Below are positions 33,095 through 44,467 of a DNA stretch of 64,000 nucleotides, one piece after another (the stretch's first letter is position 1; every line of letters starts with the position of its first letter). Below the pieces are notes generated by a model, which did no database searches, was not told where the DNA came from, and worked only from the letters and a program-made list of their open reading frames with translations. A program made the translations under genes and the position numbers. The stretch comes from Spiroplasma endosymbiont of Lasioglossum villosulum (GTDB lineage Bacteria; Bacillota_I; Bacilli_A; Mycoplasmatales; VBWQ01). The stretch spans positions 62,001-126,000 of the forward strand of contig NZ_OZ026539.1 in NCBI RefSeq assembly GCF_964020195.1, read 5' to 3'.

Positions 33095-34336
33095 ATGTTA
33101 GGTAGATTTTTTAGAAGAGATAAAATAAATACTAGTGATAATCAAAATGAAAAAGTAAAATTTTTAACTAATAAACACAAAAGTACGCATGCTTCAATTT
33201 TAAATTATTTTGGTTTTAATGATTTTAATCATGAGACATATTTTACTGATTTTGTGGCAGAAAATAATGCTAATTTATATAATGCTCCATTAGAAATAAA
33301 TAATGAAACTATTAAACAATACTTAATTCAACAAGAATTTTACAGAAAAAATTGAAATTCTATTTTTAAATTAAGTAAATTAGGAATTAGTGGTTATTTA
33401 ATTTATATTGCTAATGATGACTTATATTTTCAAGTAGTAGATATTCAACAAAGAGTTTATGATATTACTGGTAAATTAATTCAATGTACTATTTTTTATG
33501 ATAACTATGAACAAAATGTACAAACAGTAAGACTATTTGAAGTTTATACATTAAACAATGAAGAAGTAACAATTAATCGTGCAATTTATAGTATTAGTGA
33601 TAATAAAAAACAATTTCCATTAGATTTTAAATTATATATTAATAATCCTAATTTAGCACAAGAACAAACACTAAATATTAACTATATACCAATAGCAATT
33701 ATGAGAAATAAAGCAAATGAGCTAGCAGATTGTAATAAAGTAATGGATAAAATTAAAGCATTAGATGTTATTTATGAACAAATTGTTTTAGATACCATTT
33801 TAAATTCACCTAAATTTATATTTAGTCAAACTTATGGCAATGTTCAATCTTTAATAGAAGACGCAGTAAGAACTTTGGTTACTAAAAATTACATATTTAA
33901 AAGTGGTGGAGATAATAATGAACAAAATGAAAATATTAATATGACAAATAGTAATTTTAAAGGTAAAAATTTAACTGATATATACGATTGAAATGTTAAT
34001 GAAATATTTAAACGTTGTGGTATTCATATACCAAGTCAAAAGAAATCAGCACAACAATCAGTTCCAGAAAGTACAGCTGTAAATATTTCAACTATTAATT
34101 ATATTGAACAAAAGTTATGACAATTTAATATTGATATTCTTAAATTTATTCAAATATTAGTACGTTTAGATAAAGACTTATTAAGTAGTAAAACATTTAA
34201 TATTAATGATGAACAAGAAATTAATAATTTAACTGTTAAATTAAAATTATTTAACCCCAAAAATAACCAATTAATAGGAGAGAACAATGGAAAACAACAA
34301 CAAACCACAAACGAAATTTCCACAGAAACAAACTAA
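33095..34336 (+). CDS. Phage portal protein
   Basis: 413 residues. The central part IPIAIMRNKANELADCNKVMDKIKALDVIYE is split across the usual portal region (SPP1 gp6-like): a short motif before an Asn, then a long helix with a conserved acidic pair; LVTKNYIFKSGGDN and the following helices fit the wing and stem. The N-terminal domain (ILNYFGFNDFNHETYF) precedes beta strands VVDIQQRVYDITG. Start at ATG 33095 with AAAGGTGG ahead, not the GTG at 33083. Overlaps the next gene by 50 bases. Confidence 0.68.
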
Positions 34337-36311
34337 ACTTAATCAAGCAGAATTAGAAAATGATTATTTAATTGATAATATTCCTTATGACTTTACTAAT
34401 ATGATGAGAGCTACTAGTGACCCTGATATTAATAGAGCATATGATGAATTTAAAAAAAGAACAATTTATATTTATGAAATTGAACGTTTATTTAAAAATA
34501 ATGAAAATAATAGTTTAAGATTTTCAGCAAATACTATTAAAATTGGTTTTATTGATATTGAGAAAGTATTAAAAACTACTGCTGTTGAAACATCAGACTT
34601 TACTATGCAATTAAATCAAAGAGCAAGTACTAATATTAATGATAATACAATTGAATATAGTATGACTGATATTAAAAATTTAATTTTTCAAGAAATAAAT
34701 TTATTAAATCAATTTAAGTTATATGCTGTATCTATTAATGAACCCTTAACTGAAAATAATATTGATAATTTATATATTATTAATAATTATTCACAACCTT
34801 ATCAAAATCCAAAAACAAGAAGTACTAAAAGTATAACTATTATTAAAATTAAAGATTTTAAAACAAGAGATGGTTATCCAATCATAATTAAATTACAAAA
34901 ACCATTAGATAAAGATACAAAAGTTACTGGTTTAAAAATTAAAGCCCCTAGAAGCATGATTTTTGGCAATATAAAGGTACTTGGTGAAGTTGACAATATG
35001 GAAGTATACCCAAAGTTATTTATTAAAGATAAGATAGCATTTCCGTTGTTATCAATGCCTATTGAAACTCAACCAAAAGTTAGAATATTACAACAATGAT
35101 TTAGTGAACAAATTTTACCTTGAAATTTAGCAAAACAATTTATTGGGCAAGAAAAATCAGTTTTAGATTTAATTGCTATTAGTGGGGGTAAAGAAACAAG
35201 AAAAGAAGTAATTAATAATGCAAGAGTAACTGATACTTGATTAGGTTGAGAAATGGGTGGTATTTGAAATGGTAATTGACCATTAAAACATGAAATACAT
35301 TTAGAAGATAAAAAAGTTTTATCTTTTAATAATGAGGGATGATATGTTTATCTTGCAACCAATAATAGATTTAAAAGTATAGAAATTGAAATAAAAGATG
35401 CACCAACAATTGATAGTTTACAAAAATTATTATTAGATATGTTAAGTTATACATATAACTATAATAGAAATTTCGAAGGTGCAGATTATGATGATAAAGG
35501 TAAACCAAAAAATAAAATAGCAGAATTAAGAAAAAAATTTGAAGGTCAAAAACCCGATGAAGTAATTACCAACTTATTTAGGCAATGAGAGTTAGATTAT
35601 CCAAATTATGTTAATTTATCACAAGTTAAAATATTTAAACAAATATTTACTATGTTATCAAAATATATTTATTCATCATTATCAATAAATAAAGGATTAA
35701 ATGATGATAATAAAATTTTATTGCCATATTATTTTGAATTACAATCAAGTCCAATACAACCTAGTGAAAATGATATTTGACAGTATAAGGATATAAAAGT
35801 AATATTAAAATCTGTATATTTTGATTTTACTGATGTTAATAACATTAAACTAAAAAATAATGATATTAGTCAAAATGAATTATTTAAATTAGATGATAAT
35901 CAATTTAATTGATTATCAATAACAAATGAATTAGAAAGTAATAATATACCTTCATTAATTCCTGCTGATTGAACATTAGCTAATGGTGAATATGGAAAAT
36001 ATTTTACAAAATTAATTATTCATAATAATAAAATTGAAAATGCTTTAAATTTATATGGTTCAAATAAATCAAAATTATTTTCTAAATTAGAATTTTATAA
36101 AGAAATTTCTAAAATTGAAAATGTTAATGAATTTGAATTACTAATTGAAAATCCAATTAATAATTTAAATCGGATTGAAATAAGTGGTATTTTTGGTGCT
36201 GGTAACTATGATTTAATTTTAATTACCGATAAACAAGAAATAAACCTACAAAATATTAATTTATTTGATAAATATAATGAAAATATTTCTTATATTAACT
36301 TAGAAATATAA
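34287..36311 (+). CDS. Large virion protein downstream of the portal, unknown
   Basis: 674 residues starting MENNNKPQTKFPQKQTK. Predicted mixed alpha/beta: a central YPIIIKLQKPLDKDTKV strand region, WLGWEMGGIWNGNWP near 330, a charged helical part (PDEVITNLFRQWELDYPNY), then a beta C-terminus (RIEISGIFGAGNYDLILI). By position it could be a collar, tail-tube or knob protein. The inverted element carries a diverged homologue, so it is a conserved core gene. RBS AGGAGAGA. Confidence 0.65.
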
Positions 36312-36312
36312 A

Positions 36313-36648
36313 TTATTTATTAAAATATCCATTAGGATATTTACCATTTCATATTATATCTGTAGTGTAATATCAATTTTGAAAAGATATATCAAATTTT
36401 CTTCTTAATGGTTCATCTGCAAAATATAACTCAAATTTATAATCTTTTTTTAAAGTATCATTAGGATTAGTTGTTCAAATAGTTTGAACAACTCATTCAA
36501 CTTGTTTATGTGGAGTTAAAAAATATTTAACTCCACTAACATTATGGGTAAGCACCCCCATGATTAATCCTATTGTTCCAGTTGTTGTACCAGTTAATGC
36601 TAATGCTAATGTTATTTTACTTAAATTTGTTTTTATTCATGTTTTCAT
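36313..36648 (-). CDS. Small membrane protein, opposite strand
   Basis: 111 residues: MKTWIKTNLSKITLALALTG, a span with Gly/Thr-rich IGLIMGVLTHNVSG, then a soluble part (VEWVVQTIWTTNPNDTLKK) ending WNGKYPNGYFNK. Convergent with the preceding gene. RBS AAAAAAGGAGAA. The homologue at 20566-20914 is frameshifted. An opposite-strand gene at the unit's end could be expressed in lysogeny. Confidence 0.7.
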
Positions 36649-36949
36649 ATTAAATTCTCCTTTTTTTCCTTGATTTTACTTATAAATTGTACTATTTTTG
36701 ATTATTTTTACAAGTATGCTTTTAAATGCAAAATAAACGCCTAAATTAAAGGTTTTTATTTTGTAATACCTATACTATTAATTATATGTAACTTGTTTAT
36801 TATATTTTAAATATGAAAGTGGTTTTTTAAATAATTTTTTATTTTAGTTAAAATTACACTTATATATTTATATAATATATGCAGTAAATTATTTTTTTAA
36901 ATTATTTACAATAAATTTAGAATTTTTTAAAATAGTTAGGAAAAAAAAT
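36649..36949. other. Region where terL has been lost
   Basis: Intergenic between the small membrane gene and the transposase. It is collinear (in reverse) with 20418-20565 of the inverted element, including the degenerate terminator near 36735-36760. It then ends in the terL-like relic where the other element has 1.7 kb of terminase. Confidence 0.6.
36800..36826 (-). pseudogene. terL 3' relic, unit 1
   Basis: Nine codons read K-T-T-F-I-F-K-I-stop, against K-S-I-F-T-F-A-I-stop at the end of the intact terminase (20 of 27 bases equal by hand alignment). Collinear flanking DNA continues downstream of the stop (TAATAAACAA, then ATATAATTAATAGTATAGG). Confidence 0.45.
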
Positions 36950-38068
36950 ATGAGTTTTAATTATTTATGAACTTTAAAAGAAGCAACAAAAAGAATGTAT
37001 CAATCATTTAGAGATGATATAAAAAATCAATGAGAAAAAACAGATTGAAGAATATTAAAAGAAAGAGATAGAAAATATATTCCAGTTAAAATTAAAGAAA
37101 GAACTAGAAATACTATCAATGGTCTTGTTACTTATAAATGTCGTGATTATAAATATTATGATGAACAATTAAAAAAATGAGTAAGAGTTTGTTTATTAGA
37201 TGAAGAATTAGAATTACCTAAATATAAAAGAACTTGTCAGGATATCAAAAATAATGTTATTGAACATTTTGCTGATGGAAAAAGATATGTTGATATTTTA
37301 CATACTATGAAGCAAACAAAATTTAGTACAACAAGTATTAGTAGATTATTTCAAGAATATCAAGTTAATAAATTAAATGTTCCAAAAATAAAATTAGAAC
37401 CAAATCAATTTATTTATATTAGTATTGATGATGGACATCGAAAATTTTGAAAATTTAAACGCAATTCTGGTAAATATTCAATGCGTTTAGTATTATTTTG
37501 TACAGATAATGTTAATCATAAATTAGTTAATAAAAGAGCAGATGTAATAATAAGACCAACAAAAACAGCAATTGGTGTTAAAAAAACTGCTGAATTTATC
37601 AAAGAACAAGGAAATAGATTTTTCGAAAATTTTGACCAAACAAAAATTATTATTTGTGGTGATAGTGCAGGATGAATTAAAGATGTAGCAGATTATTTAG
37701 GTGCGCAATTTGTTTTAGATAAATTTCATTTAGTTAAAAAATTATATGTTGGAATAATCGCTGGAAATAAAGGAAAATATTGAAACGAATATAATACTTG
37801 TAGAAATTTTATTGAAAATGGTCAATATGCTGAGTTAATAAAATATATGAATGAAATATTAAAAAACCATAAAAAATTAAAAAAACAATATTTTAAAAAT
37901 AATAAACAAGGTATTGAAAATCAAGGTGCAAAGTGAAATATAGGTTGTTTTACAGAAGGTAATATTTGACATATTTTAAAAGAAATGCTTGGTAATAGAA
38001 CTTATAACATAAATATTTATATTAAAATGGTTATTTTTAAATGTAATCAAATAAATTTAAAAACATAA
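36950..38068 (+). CDS. ISLre2/UPF0236 (Mbov_0401-like) DDE transposase, unit 1
   Basis: 372 residues, intact. Motifs: FIYISIDDGHRKFWKF (Asp), IIICGDSAGWIKDVADYL (Asp, the GD.A.WI motif), FVLDKFHLVKKLYVG and WNIGCFTEGNIWHILKEML (Glu; compare the G..AEG..S..L pattern of ISLre2). The first 100 residues form a DNA-binding-like region. In Mycoplasma bovis, similar proteins are annotated as ICE-element transposase-like. It is the only recombinase in the unit and thus the likely mover. Confidence 0.88.
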
Positions 38069-38277
38069 CTTAATTAATTTTTTTTATTAAAATTTTAAAA
38101 ACTTATTAAATTAAAAGTTAATAAGAATTTTTGTTGTGTATAAATATTAATTTTTTTATTGATTTTTTCAATATTTGTATTTTAATTGAAATTAATTTAA
38201 TTTAGTAGTAAGATATATTTACAATTGCATATAATTATAGTTATTTCTTGTCTATAATTTGAAAGAAATGTTTAAAA
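38069..38277. other. AT-rich tail of unit 1 after the transposase
   Basis: No ORF. Contains the hairpin CTTATTAA/TTAATAAG near 38102 (terminator-like) and a segment around TGCAATTGTA-like sequence that is shared with the inverted element. Confidence 0.4.
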
Positions 38278-38310
38278 AGTAATTATATCCTCCGTTTTTG
38301 TTATCGTCCC
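38278..38310. repeat. Right terminal inverted repeat, unit 1
   Basis: Inverse partner of 22997-23031; ends CGTCCC followed by TAT and the start of unit 2. Confidence 0.55.
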
Positions 38311-38315
38311 TATAT

Positions 38316-38350
38316 GGGAGGTTCCCAAAAAAGTAGGAAGATGAATTACT
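38316..38350. repeat. Left terminal inverted repeat, unit 2
   Basis: Same sequence as 22997-23031. Confidence 0.55.
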
Positions 38351-38499
38351 AGATAAATAAATTCTTTCCAATATTACTATTTAAAAATGATGATAGAAAA
38401 ATTAAATTCTCTTTTACCCTTAAATTTATATTCGACGTATTTTAAAAAATATATATTTAAATAAAATAAAAATTATTCTCAAAGTTATTATTAAGGAAA

Positions 38500-38528
38500 A
38501 AGACAAGAAATAATCTTGTCTTTTTTTT
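38500..38528 (+). terminator. Terminator at the left end of unit 2
   Basis: Copy of 23181-23209; here it lies about 430 bases after the transposase of unit 1 and can stop its transcript. Confidence 0.8.
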
Positions 38529-38533
38529 GTAAT

Positions 38534-38839
38534 TGTAAAATTTTAAAATTTTTAATAAACCTCTTTAACGCTATTATCAACACGTGTTAGGGAACTAAAA
38601 AAGTGAACTACAACACAGTTGTTAAAAATAGTAGCTAGAACATGTGGACTTGCATGGATAAATAAAAAGTGGAGTGATACCTAATAAAATATACTAACCA
38701 TTTAATGGTAATTCTTGGGGTGGGAGCGAATTGGAAACTAGTATATATAGACCTGTTGTAGGGACCTATTGTATTAATTCTATTCTTTATTTAACCAACC
38801 TTGCCACCCCCCAGTGAGCAAGTGTTGGTTTTATTTTTT
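38534..38839 (+). ncRNA. Candidate structured leader or small RNA, unit 2
   Basis: Copy of 23215-23520, including the GGGGTGG/CCACCCC pairing option and the terminator at 38793-38839. Confidence 0.4.
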
Positions 38840-39065
38840 ATTTTTTTTGAAAATTTTTTTGGGCGAGAAAATAAATTTCAAACTTGTAAAAAAAATTGAG
38901 CGGTGCCGGTTCAATTAAAATATTAATTTGTTTAACACAAATTAAATAAATATTGAATCGAATGCCTCGATTTCTTTTTAAAATTTCACAATTTATTTTT
39001 GAGCCCAGAATTTCTGAAATGAATAAAACTAATAGTAGTATTATTAATAATCTAAAAATCAAAAT

Positions 39066-39099
39066 ATATGTTCTTTATGCTATAAGCAACAGAACATAT
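39066..39099 (+). promoter_or_regulatory. Inverted repeat over -10-like box, unit 2
   Basis: Copy of 23747-23780. Confidence 0.45.
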
Positions 39100-39114
39100 T
39101 AGGAAAGGATTATT

Positions 39115-39633
39115 ATGCAAATAGAATTTAAAAAAGAACAAATTGTTAAAGATAAACCACAAGCTATTCTTATTGATTATGGTGAATATAAATTACAATG
39201 TCCAAAATGAATGGTTAAAAATAATAGTTTTATTGCTGATGATAAATATACATATTGAGTTTTTAATTTAGAAAATATTAAAAGAGAATTAAGTGGTAAT
39301 GAATTAATAAAATTATTAGAACCATATATTAAAGACCAAAAAATAACTGTTAATAAACCAACTGCTTCAAAAGAATATTATCTTAATGATATAAAACTTG
39401 AACCATTAAAATTTTATGAACAGCATAATAGTTGATTTATGGGTGAAATAACAGATAACAAAACTAAAATTACTAATCCTTGTTTTAAATATAACATTAC
39501 ATGAGAAGAAAACAGAAAATGTTTTAAAATAAATAATCCATATAAACATGATGATTTACCAATTAATTATATAGTTACTTCTTATAAGGAAATTTCAACT
39601 CATAATGAAAAAGTATTTTTGTTGAACATGTAA
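39115..39633 (+). CDS. Unknown early protein, unit 2
   Basis: Second copy of the 172-residue protein at 23796-24314. Confidence 0.75.
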
Positions 39634-39775
39634 ACAAAATAAATTAGATTATTTATTCTTTAATACTAATGATATAAAAACAAGAAAATATTTTTTAAGA
39701 GATAAAAATAGTAAAACAATTTGTTACGACTGTATCTTAAATATTAGGTTAAGCAGGAGGTATAAATATGGATAA
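39605..39775 (+). CDS. Small CxxC zinc-ribbon-like protein, unit 2
   Basis: Second copy of 24286-24456 (FCWTC and ICYDC knuckles). Confidence 0.65.
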
Positions 39776-39923
39776 AGAAAAATTAATTTATTATCTTGAT
39801 AATGAATTTATGGAATTACTTAAAGATGATATTAGTGATGAAATTAAAATTAATATTAGTAATTGAAAAATGAAATTAATAATGAGATTACAAGAAAAAA
39901 TTAAAAATGGAAACTTTGATTAA
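39768..39923 (+). CDS. 'KEKL...FD' protein 1, unit 2
   Basis: Second copy of the 51-residue protein at 24449-24604. Confidence 0.65.
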
Positions 39924-39925
39924 TA

Positions 39926-40363
39926 ATGCAATATGACTTAATTATTGGAATTGACCCTGCTGGAATTGGTAATAATGGAATCGTTATATATTCAAATGAA
40001 ACTAATAGTATTGTTTTAAATAAAACATTTAAAACAAAAACTATTTTAGAAAGTAAAGATTTTTATAAAATATATTTTCAAATAACTAAAAACAAATTTA
40101 TTGATAAAAAAATATTAGTTATTGTAGAAAATTTCTTTTTAACTTCAAAACAATTATTAACTAATCCATTAGCAACTCCTAAAATTATTGGTGCATTAAT
40201 GGTATTAGTAGAAGACGTTATGAATTGAGATTTTCAAGAAAACGAACCAAAAAATAAAACTAAAATAGAAAATTATAAAGGAAATATAAAATTTACAAAA
40301 CATGAACAAGATGCATATAAACATATTCAATATTATTTAAGGAATTATAAAAATGAAAGATAA
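39926..40363 (+). CDS. RuvC-like resolvase, unit 2
   Basis: Second copy of 24607-25044, with the GIDPAG strand intact. Confidence 0.78.
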
Positions 40364-40646
40364 AGCAAATTATGTCAAATTAACAGTAAAACTGAGTAAC
40401 ACTATTGAAGCAAAATATTACGAAAAAGGTAATAAAGAATTATATTATAGTGTTCGTGGTCAATGAAATGGATTAAACTACGTTACTTTAATTTTTAATA
40501 ACCCAAAACTTTATAGACGCTGTATTTTATTAAACAAAAATGATGAAATTATTGTAACTGGTCAAATCTTTAACACTTTAAACATTCCTAAAAATCGTGC
40601 ATTTTGTTCAATAAATGTTAAATGATTTAAAAAATGAAAAGAGTAA
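40353..40646 (+). CDS. OB-fold-like protein, unit 2
   Basis: Second copy of 25034-25327. Confidence 0.55.
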
Positions 40647-40649
40647 AAA

Positions 40650-40808
40650 ATGATATTATGAAAATTTTTATTAATAGTACCAATATTAATAACAAGTATA
40701 ACACTAATAATATTTTTAATATTTATTATTAAAGAATTAAAAAATGAATATAAAGTATTAAAAATATTAAATGAAATTGCTAATCAAATTGAAAATAAGG
40801 AGAAATAA
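40650..40808 (+). CDS. Small membrane protein, unit 2
   Basis: Second copy of 25331-25489. Confidence 0.6.
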
Positions 40809-40809
40809 T

Positions 40810-40953
40810 ATGAAATATGAAGATAAATGTTCTATGTGCAATAAAGTAAAAGAAAACTTTTTATCCAATACCTGTAATAGTTGTTGATTAGAAGCAGTTA
40901 ATAAATGAAATAGAAGAAGTTGAGGAAATTTAGGAGACTTTGATAATGAATAA
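40810..40953 (+). CDS. Small CxxC protein, unit 2
   Basis: Second copy of 25491-25634. Confidence 0.6.
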
Positions 40954-41083
40954 AGAAAAATTACTTAAATATATGAAAGATATAATTAAATGAACTAAAA
41001 AAATTAATTATACAAACTCTGATTTTGACAAAAATATTTTAAATTTATTAATTGAAAAAATAGAAAAAGGTGAATTTGACTAA
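40946..41083 (+). CDS. 'KEKL...FD' protein 2, unit 2
   Basis: Second copy of 25627-25764. Confidence 0.6.
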
Positions 41084-41319
41084 TGATAATATTACCTACT
41101 TTGTTTGAAAATAAAGATGAAATTGAAATATTATCACCATTTCCAAAAGCAATTCATACAAGTAATGATATTAGAGCAATTATTTTAAGACAATACCCAA
41201 ATGTTAAATCCAAACACATAATTGTTTCGGACCCAGAAAGTAATGTTGCATTAATAGTTGGTAATAATGATGTTTATCAAGGTTGAATTAAAGTAACAAT
41301 TAAAAAATTAGAAAATTAA
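41083..41319 (+). CDS. Unknown small protein, unit 2
   Basis: Second copy of the 78-residue protein at 25764-26000. Confidence 0.6.
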
Positions 41320-41333
41320 AGGAGAATAAAAAA

Positions 41334-41447
41334 ATGAAAAAGGAAAAAATTAAAATTAGAAATTATGAATTTGAATTATATGAATATCAAGTAAATACTT
41401 TATTAGATATTGTAAGAGAAATGTTAAAAGTAAATAAAGGAGATTAA
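41334..41447 (+). CDS. Micro-ORF, unit 2
   Basis: Second copy of the 37-residue ORF at 26015-26128. Confidence 0.5.
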   Translation: MKKEKIKIRNYEFELYEYQVNTLLDIVREMLKVNKGD

Positions 41448-41448
41448 A

Positions 41449-42273
41449 ATGCCAAACGAAAATACACAATCAAATTATACTTTAACTAAGTTAATTAGAA
41501 CTGGTATAAGTCCAATTTGTGCAATGATTGGTACAAGTGCTTATTATGGTCAAGTAATTGCAAATCCAGTATTAGGTTCAATTAATAGTTTATTATTTGG
41601 TAAAAAATTAGGTTTAGATATATGAAATTTAAATCAAAGACCAAATACTAAAACTAAATTAATTAATAGTAGTAAAAAAATATTATTAGGTTTAGGAACA
41701 ATTGGTTTAGCAAATTATAGTAAATGAACAGAAAATAATATTAGTCCTATTATTCCTACAACACCAACTCCAATAACTACTACAACTACAACAGAAGGTC
41801 CTCCATGATTACTATTAAATAAACAAGAAAATCAGTCATTAATGGATTGAGATACATATATTAGTTTAAATGCTTATGGTATATCAAATCTTATTAGTGG
41901 ATTAACTGAGTTAATACCTAATAAATTTGAAACAATAAGAAAGATTTGTAATATGGCAACTGGTGGATGTTTAATATCAAGTGGAGTTGCTATGGGTATT
42001 AATAATGATTTTAATAATGCTTATGCAGTACCTACTATTATTGCAGGAATAAGTGAAATTATTCATAATTTATTACCAATGGAAACAACTAATCATATTG
42101 AAGAAATGCAAGAAACATCATTTAATAATGAAACTGCAAGATTAATTAATGATAATAGTTTCACAATTAATAGTGAAAGAACTAGTCAATATGGTAGTGA
42201 TAATATGAGCGAAGTTCCATTAAATCATGATAATGCTTCACTAAATTGAGATTATAATCACATGAGTTTATAA
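41449..42273 (+). CDS. Membrane protein with Thr/Pro linker, unit 2
   Basis: Second copy of the 274-residue protein at 26130-26954. Confidence 0.65.
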
Positions 42274-42289
42274 AGGAGGTGAATAATTT

Positions 42290-42448
42290 ATGAATAAAGA
42301 AAAATTACTTGAATATTATAATAATGAAATTCATACATATAAAGAGAGAATGGAACAATTAAATAAAGAAATTGCCTTATTAGTAAGCATTATAAGTAAT
42401 TCAAAATCGATGATTGAAAGAATTAATGGTGGTCAATTTGATGAATAA
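42290..42448 (+). CDS. 'KEKL...FD' protein 3, unit 2
   Basis: Second copy of 26971-27129. Confidence 0.65.
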   Translation: MNKEKLLEYYNNEIHTYKERMEQLNKEIALLVSIISNSKSMIERINGGQFDE

Positions 42449-42482
42449 TTAAAAAATAAATAATTGAAAGGAAAATATTGAA

Positions 42483-42671
42483 ATGAAAGAATTTTTACAT
42501 GAATTAATAATTATTGGAACAAGTGTTGGAACATTAATTTGCAGAGAAATTATTGTTTTATTAAAAAGATTTATCACAACTCCAAAACATGTTAGAGCAA
42601 ATAACAAAATTATAAAACATCAAAAAAAATTAGCAAAATTAAATGAAAAGATTAATAAAGGAGAAAAATAA
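42483..42671 (+). CDS. Small membrane-anchored basic protein, unit 2
   Basis: Second copy of 27164-27352. Confidence 0.6.
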   Translation: MKEFLHELIIIGTSVGTLICREIIVLLKRFITTPKHVRANNKIIKHQKKLAKLNEKINKGEK

Positions 42672-42672
42672 T

Positions 42673-42858
42673 ATGACAAAAATTGAATTTAATGAAAAAT
42701 ATAGAAAACAAGATATTAGTATTGATAGAAATTTTGATTTACATATTAATAATTGTTTTAAATTTTCTGATATTGATACATTAGAAAATGCAGTTAATGA
42801 TTATAAAAAATTAATAAGTGAAATACCACAATTAGTTAAAGATTGATTATTGGGATAA
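42673..42858 (+). CDS. Unknown small helical protein, unit 2
   Basis: Second copy of 27354-27539. Confidence 0.6.
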
Positions 42859-42875
42859 GATTAGGAGAATGTTAA

Positions 42876-43250
42876 ATGTTAGAAAATAAAGATAATGTTC
42901 AACAAACAACTGAACCTTTAACTGAAAATAATGTTCAACAAGAAATAGAAAATAAAGTTAATGAAGCAGAAAATAAGTTAAATAAACTTAATCAAGAAAT
43001 TAAAGAAAAAGAAATAATTAATATATTTAAAAAATATCAAGTTAAAACTGAATTTTATGATTATTTAAAATTTAAAACTAATAATTTAGAAAATTCAAAA
43101 ATTGAAGAAACTATTAAAAAAATGATTAAAGAACAACCAGTATTTAAAGAAACAATTAATACAGGTGGAAATAAACAAATAATTATTAATAATAAAACAA
43201 ATGATAAAGAAAATTTTTTAATTAATTATAAAAAGAAAAATTATTTATAA
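42876..43250 (+). CDS. Candidate scaffolding protein, unit 2
   Basis: Second copy of 27557-27931. Confidence 0.55.
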   Translation: MLENKDNVQQTTEPLTENNVQQEIENKVNEAENKLNKLNQEIKEKEIINIFKKYQVKTEFYDYLKFKTNNLENSKIEETIKKMIKEQPVFKETINTGGNKQIIINNKTNDKENFLINYKKKNYL

Positions 43251-43268
43251 ACGAAAGGAAGAAATAAA

Positions 43269-44453
43269 ATGTCAGTACCATTTAATCAAAATTTAGACAA
43301 TACAGAGAGATTAGTAGAAGCGCCAGAATTTATAGAATTTTTTAAAATTTCAAATAGTCCATGAGCAAACTTTTTCCCTACTGAAATTGTTGACTCAGTA
43401 AATATTGAGTTTATTGTTAAAAAACCAAAAAAACCAGAAGTAAAAATTATTGCTTGAGATGATAAAAGTAAAAGATATGAATTACCATATGTTGATACAG
43501 ATAAAATTAGTAAAAAAATAACTAAAAAATATCTTGCAGGAGAAATTATTGCAGATGTAGATTTAAAAGCAAATAATGGACAAAATTTATTAGATAGTAT
43601 GCAATATGAAGTTGCAAATGATTTAGCAGATAAATTGGCAATTGATGATACACAAGCAATTGCAAAATTTGCTACTAAAATCGATATTGAAGATACAACA
43701 CCAGTAGACTATTTAAAATCAATGTTATCTGCTTGAAATACTTTGTTTCAATTTAGAAACATTGCAAATAGTAAATTTTTTATTACTAATGGTCTTTATG
43801 ATAGTTTAGTTTATTTAGCAGATAATAAAGGTTTAATTACCGATAATCAGTTGGCACAACAATTACGTTTAAATGGAAATAATTTATATGTAAAAGGTGT
43901 ATTATGTGAAATTGTTCTTGATGATTATATGATTTTTACTAATGATAAAAATGAACAACAATTAATGACCTTTATTTTAGCAACACCAAGAGCGATGAAA
44001 AGATATATGATAGAAAATACAGTTATTTATGTAGATTTTATTAAAGATGATAAAGCAGGAAGAGCATATAAAGTTGCTGGTGAAGTTGTTGGAGAAGCAA
44101 TACCATATATTTCTAATAATGAAACAACATCACGTTGAATGTTATGTGGAGTTATTAAAACAGAAAAAACTGATTTAAAAACTAAAATTACAAGTTTAAC
44201 AACTGATATTACTGCAAATGTTAATAACAATAATAGTGAATTAAATACACAAATAAAAAGTACTAATGAACTTAAATCATTAAATCCAAATTTAACAAAT
44301 CCAACTATTAAATATTTTAGTGATGCACAAGGAAAAACTAATGTAAGTAATCAAAAACAAAAAGCAGGTGACTTATATATAACCATTACTGCTAATGTTA
44401 ATGACTTAAATTATAAAGGAACAACAAATCCAATTAAAATAACTCTTAAATAA
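43269..44453 (+). CDS. Candidate major capsid protein, unit 2
   Basis: Second copy of 27950-29134, including the lipoprotein-like C-terminal domain. Confidence 0.65.
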
Positions 44454-44467
44454 AGGAAATTAATATT

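Larger units (their letters stand above)
22995..38310 (+). mobile_element. Phage-like transposable element, unit 1 of a tandem pair
   Basis: A 15,316-bp unit bounded by imperfect inverted repeats: the left end from GGGAGGTTCCCAAAAAAGT (22997) and the inverted right end from GGGACGATAACAAAAACGG (ending 38310), both running to AATTACT. TAT precedes it at 22992-22994 and follows it at 38311-38313. It carries an early module of small genes, a virion module and a DDE transposase. No polymerase, integrase, lysin, tape measure or terminase was recognised. Confidence 0.85.
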
